From the NCBI GenBank assembly GCA_018820745.1, contig JAHJNP010000341.1, positions 1 through 6,396 on the forward strand: 6,396 nt of DNA, in the 5' to 3' direction. Within the stretch, counting starts at the first letter, position 1. Each line of letters opens with the position of its first letter. A program made the translations under genes and the position numbers. The notes under the pieces were generated by a model. It saw only the letters and a list, made by a program, of their open reading frames with translations. It did no database searches and was not told where the DNA came from. The DNA comes from Gammaproteobacteria bacterium. GTDB taxonomy: Bacteria; Pseudomonadota; Gammaproteobacteria; Burkholderiales; Thiobacillaceae. Of this stretch, positions 5,873 to 6,396 are shown piece by piece.

Positions 5873-6396
5873 TCAGGCATGTGCCATCTTGGCGGCCAAC
5901 CGGGCATCCAGCGCGGCGCTTTCACGCTTGCCCTGGCGGATGGTCATGAACATGTTGTACGTCATCAGCACGGTGCCGGTGAGGAAGAACATGCCGCCGA
6001 TGGCACGCATCGCGTAGAAGGGCATCATCGCCACAACGGATTCGACGAACGAGTACTGCAGATTGCCGAACTCGTCGAACGCACGCCACATCAGGCCCTG
6101 GGTAATGCCGGAAATCCACATCGCGACGATGTACAGCACGATGCCGATGGTGGCGAGCCAAAAGTGCGCTTCAACCAGCTTGTTGCTGTAGATCTTGGTA
6201 TCCCACAGTTTGGGCATCATGTGATACAGCGAGCCGAAGGAAATCATCGCCACCCAGCCCAGTGCGCCGGAGTGCACGTGGCCGACGGTCCAATCGGTGT
6301 AGTGGCTCAGCGCGTTGACTTCCTTCAGCGACATCATCGGGCCTTCGAAAGTCGACATGCCGTAGAACGACAGCGCAACGATCATGAATCGCATCA
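5873..6396 (-). CDS. ccoN: cbb3-type cytochrome c oxidase catalytic subunit I CcoN, C-terminal part (truncated by window edge)
   Basis: CcoN is the heme-copper catalytic subunit that reduces oxygen to water and pumps protons in the cytoplasmic membrane. The frame runs open to the window edge and stops at TGA 5873-5875; 174 codons are visible of the usual 470-490. The visible part contains the conserved [20 protein letters not shown] region and then [17 protein letters not shown]. In that stretch the paired histidines of HVH (39 and 41 from the first visible Met) are the ligands of heme b3 and low-spin heme b. Later segments [28 protein letters not shown] and [21 protein letters not shown] are the last membrane helices. 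The CuB histidines and the cross-linked tyrosine lie upstream, outside the window. The operon promoter, where FNR-type oxygen control would be expected, is also outside. Confidence 0.98.
   Translation of the reverse strand, partial: MRFMIVALSFYGMSTFEGPMMSLKEVNALSHYTDWTVGHVHSGALGWVAMISFGSLYHMMPKLWDTKIYSNKLVEAHFWLATIGIVLYIVAMWISGITQGLMWRAFDEFGNLQYSFVESVVAMMPFYAMRAIGGMFFLTGTVLMTYNMFMTIRQGKRESAALDARLAAKMAHA

Overview
The window looks like a chromosomal segment of a GC-rich betaproteobacterium, and I see no mobile elements. The gene order ftsX-rpoH is a common proteobacterial arrangement. The cbb3 oxidase proteins, the perfect CIRCE (HrcA) site in front of rpoH and the cco gene set fit Betaproteobacteria. 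A Thiobacillus/Nitrosomonadales-type host is my guess from general resemblance only; no search was run.

Plus strand, left part: the C-terminal third of the cell-division protein FtsX (to 314) is followed by an 83-bp gap. The gap holds a perfect CIRCE inverted repeat (344-370) that overlaps the best promoter candidate (344-373). Next comes rpoH (398-1243), the heat-shock sigma factor. A 21-bp perfect-stem hairpin (1254-1298) lies between rpoH and the oppositely oriented genes to its right and probably terminates transcription from both sides.

Minus strand, right part (read from 6396 down to 1308): the 3' part of ccoN, then ccoO, ccoQ, ccoP, an intrinsic terminator, ccoG, ccoH, ccoS and an unannotated 35-residue membrane mini-protein with a good ribosome binding site. 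CcoN/O/Q/P make up the cbb3-type cytochrome c oxidase, a high-affinity terminal oxidase used at low oxygen. CcoG, CcoH and CcoS are its copper-handling and assembly factors. G/H and H/S each overlap by 4 bases, so translation is probably coupled. The promoter of the cco operon lies outside the window, upstream of ccoN.

Points worth attention are: the small ORF ending the operon; a ccoQ reading frame that lacks its expected stop and runs 269 nt into ccoP, as if one base were missing; a CcoH with three extra N-terminal membrane helices; a terminator that splits the structural genes from the assembly genes; an 18-bp tandem duplication at the ccoS 3' end; absence of ccoI between ccoH and ccoS; and an rpoH promoter whose predicted transcript begins almost at the Shine-Dalgarno sequence. 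I see no wholly new multi-gene system here. The 35-residue protein is the best candidate for something undescribed.
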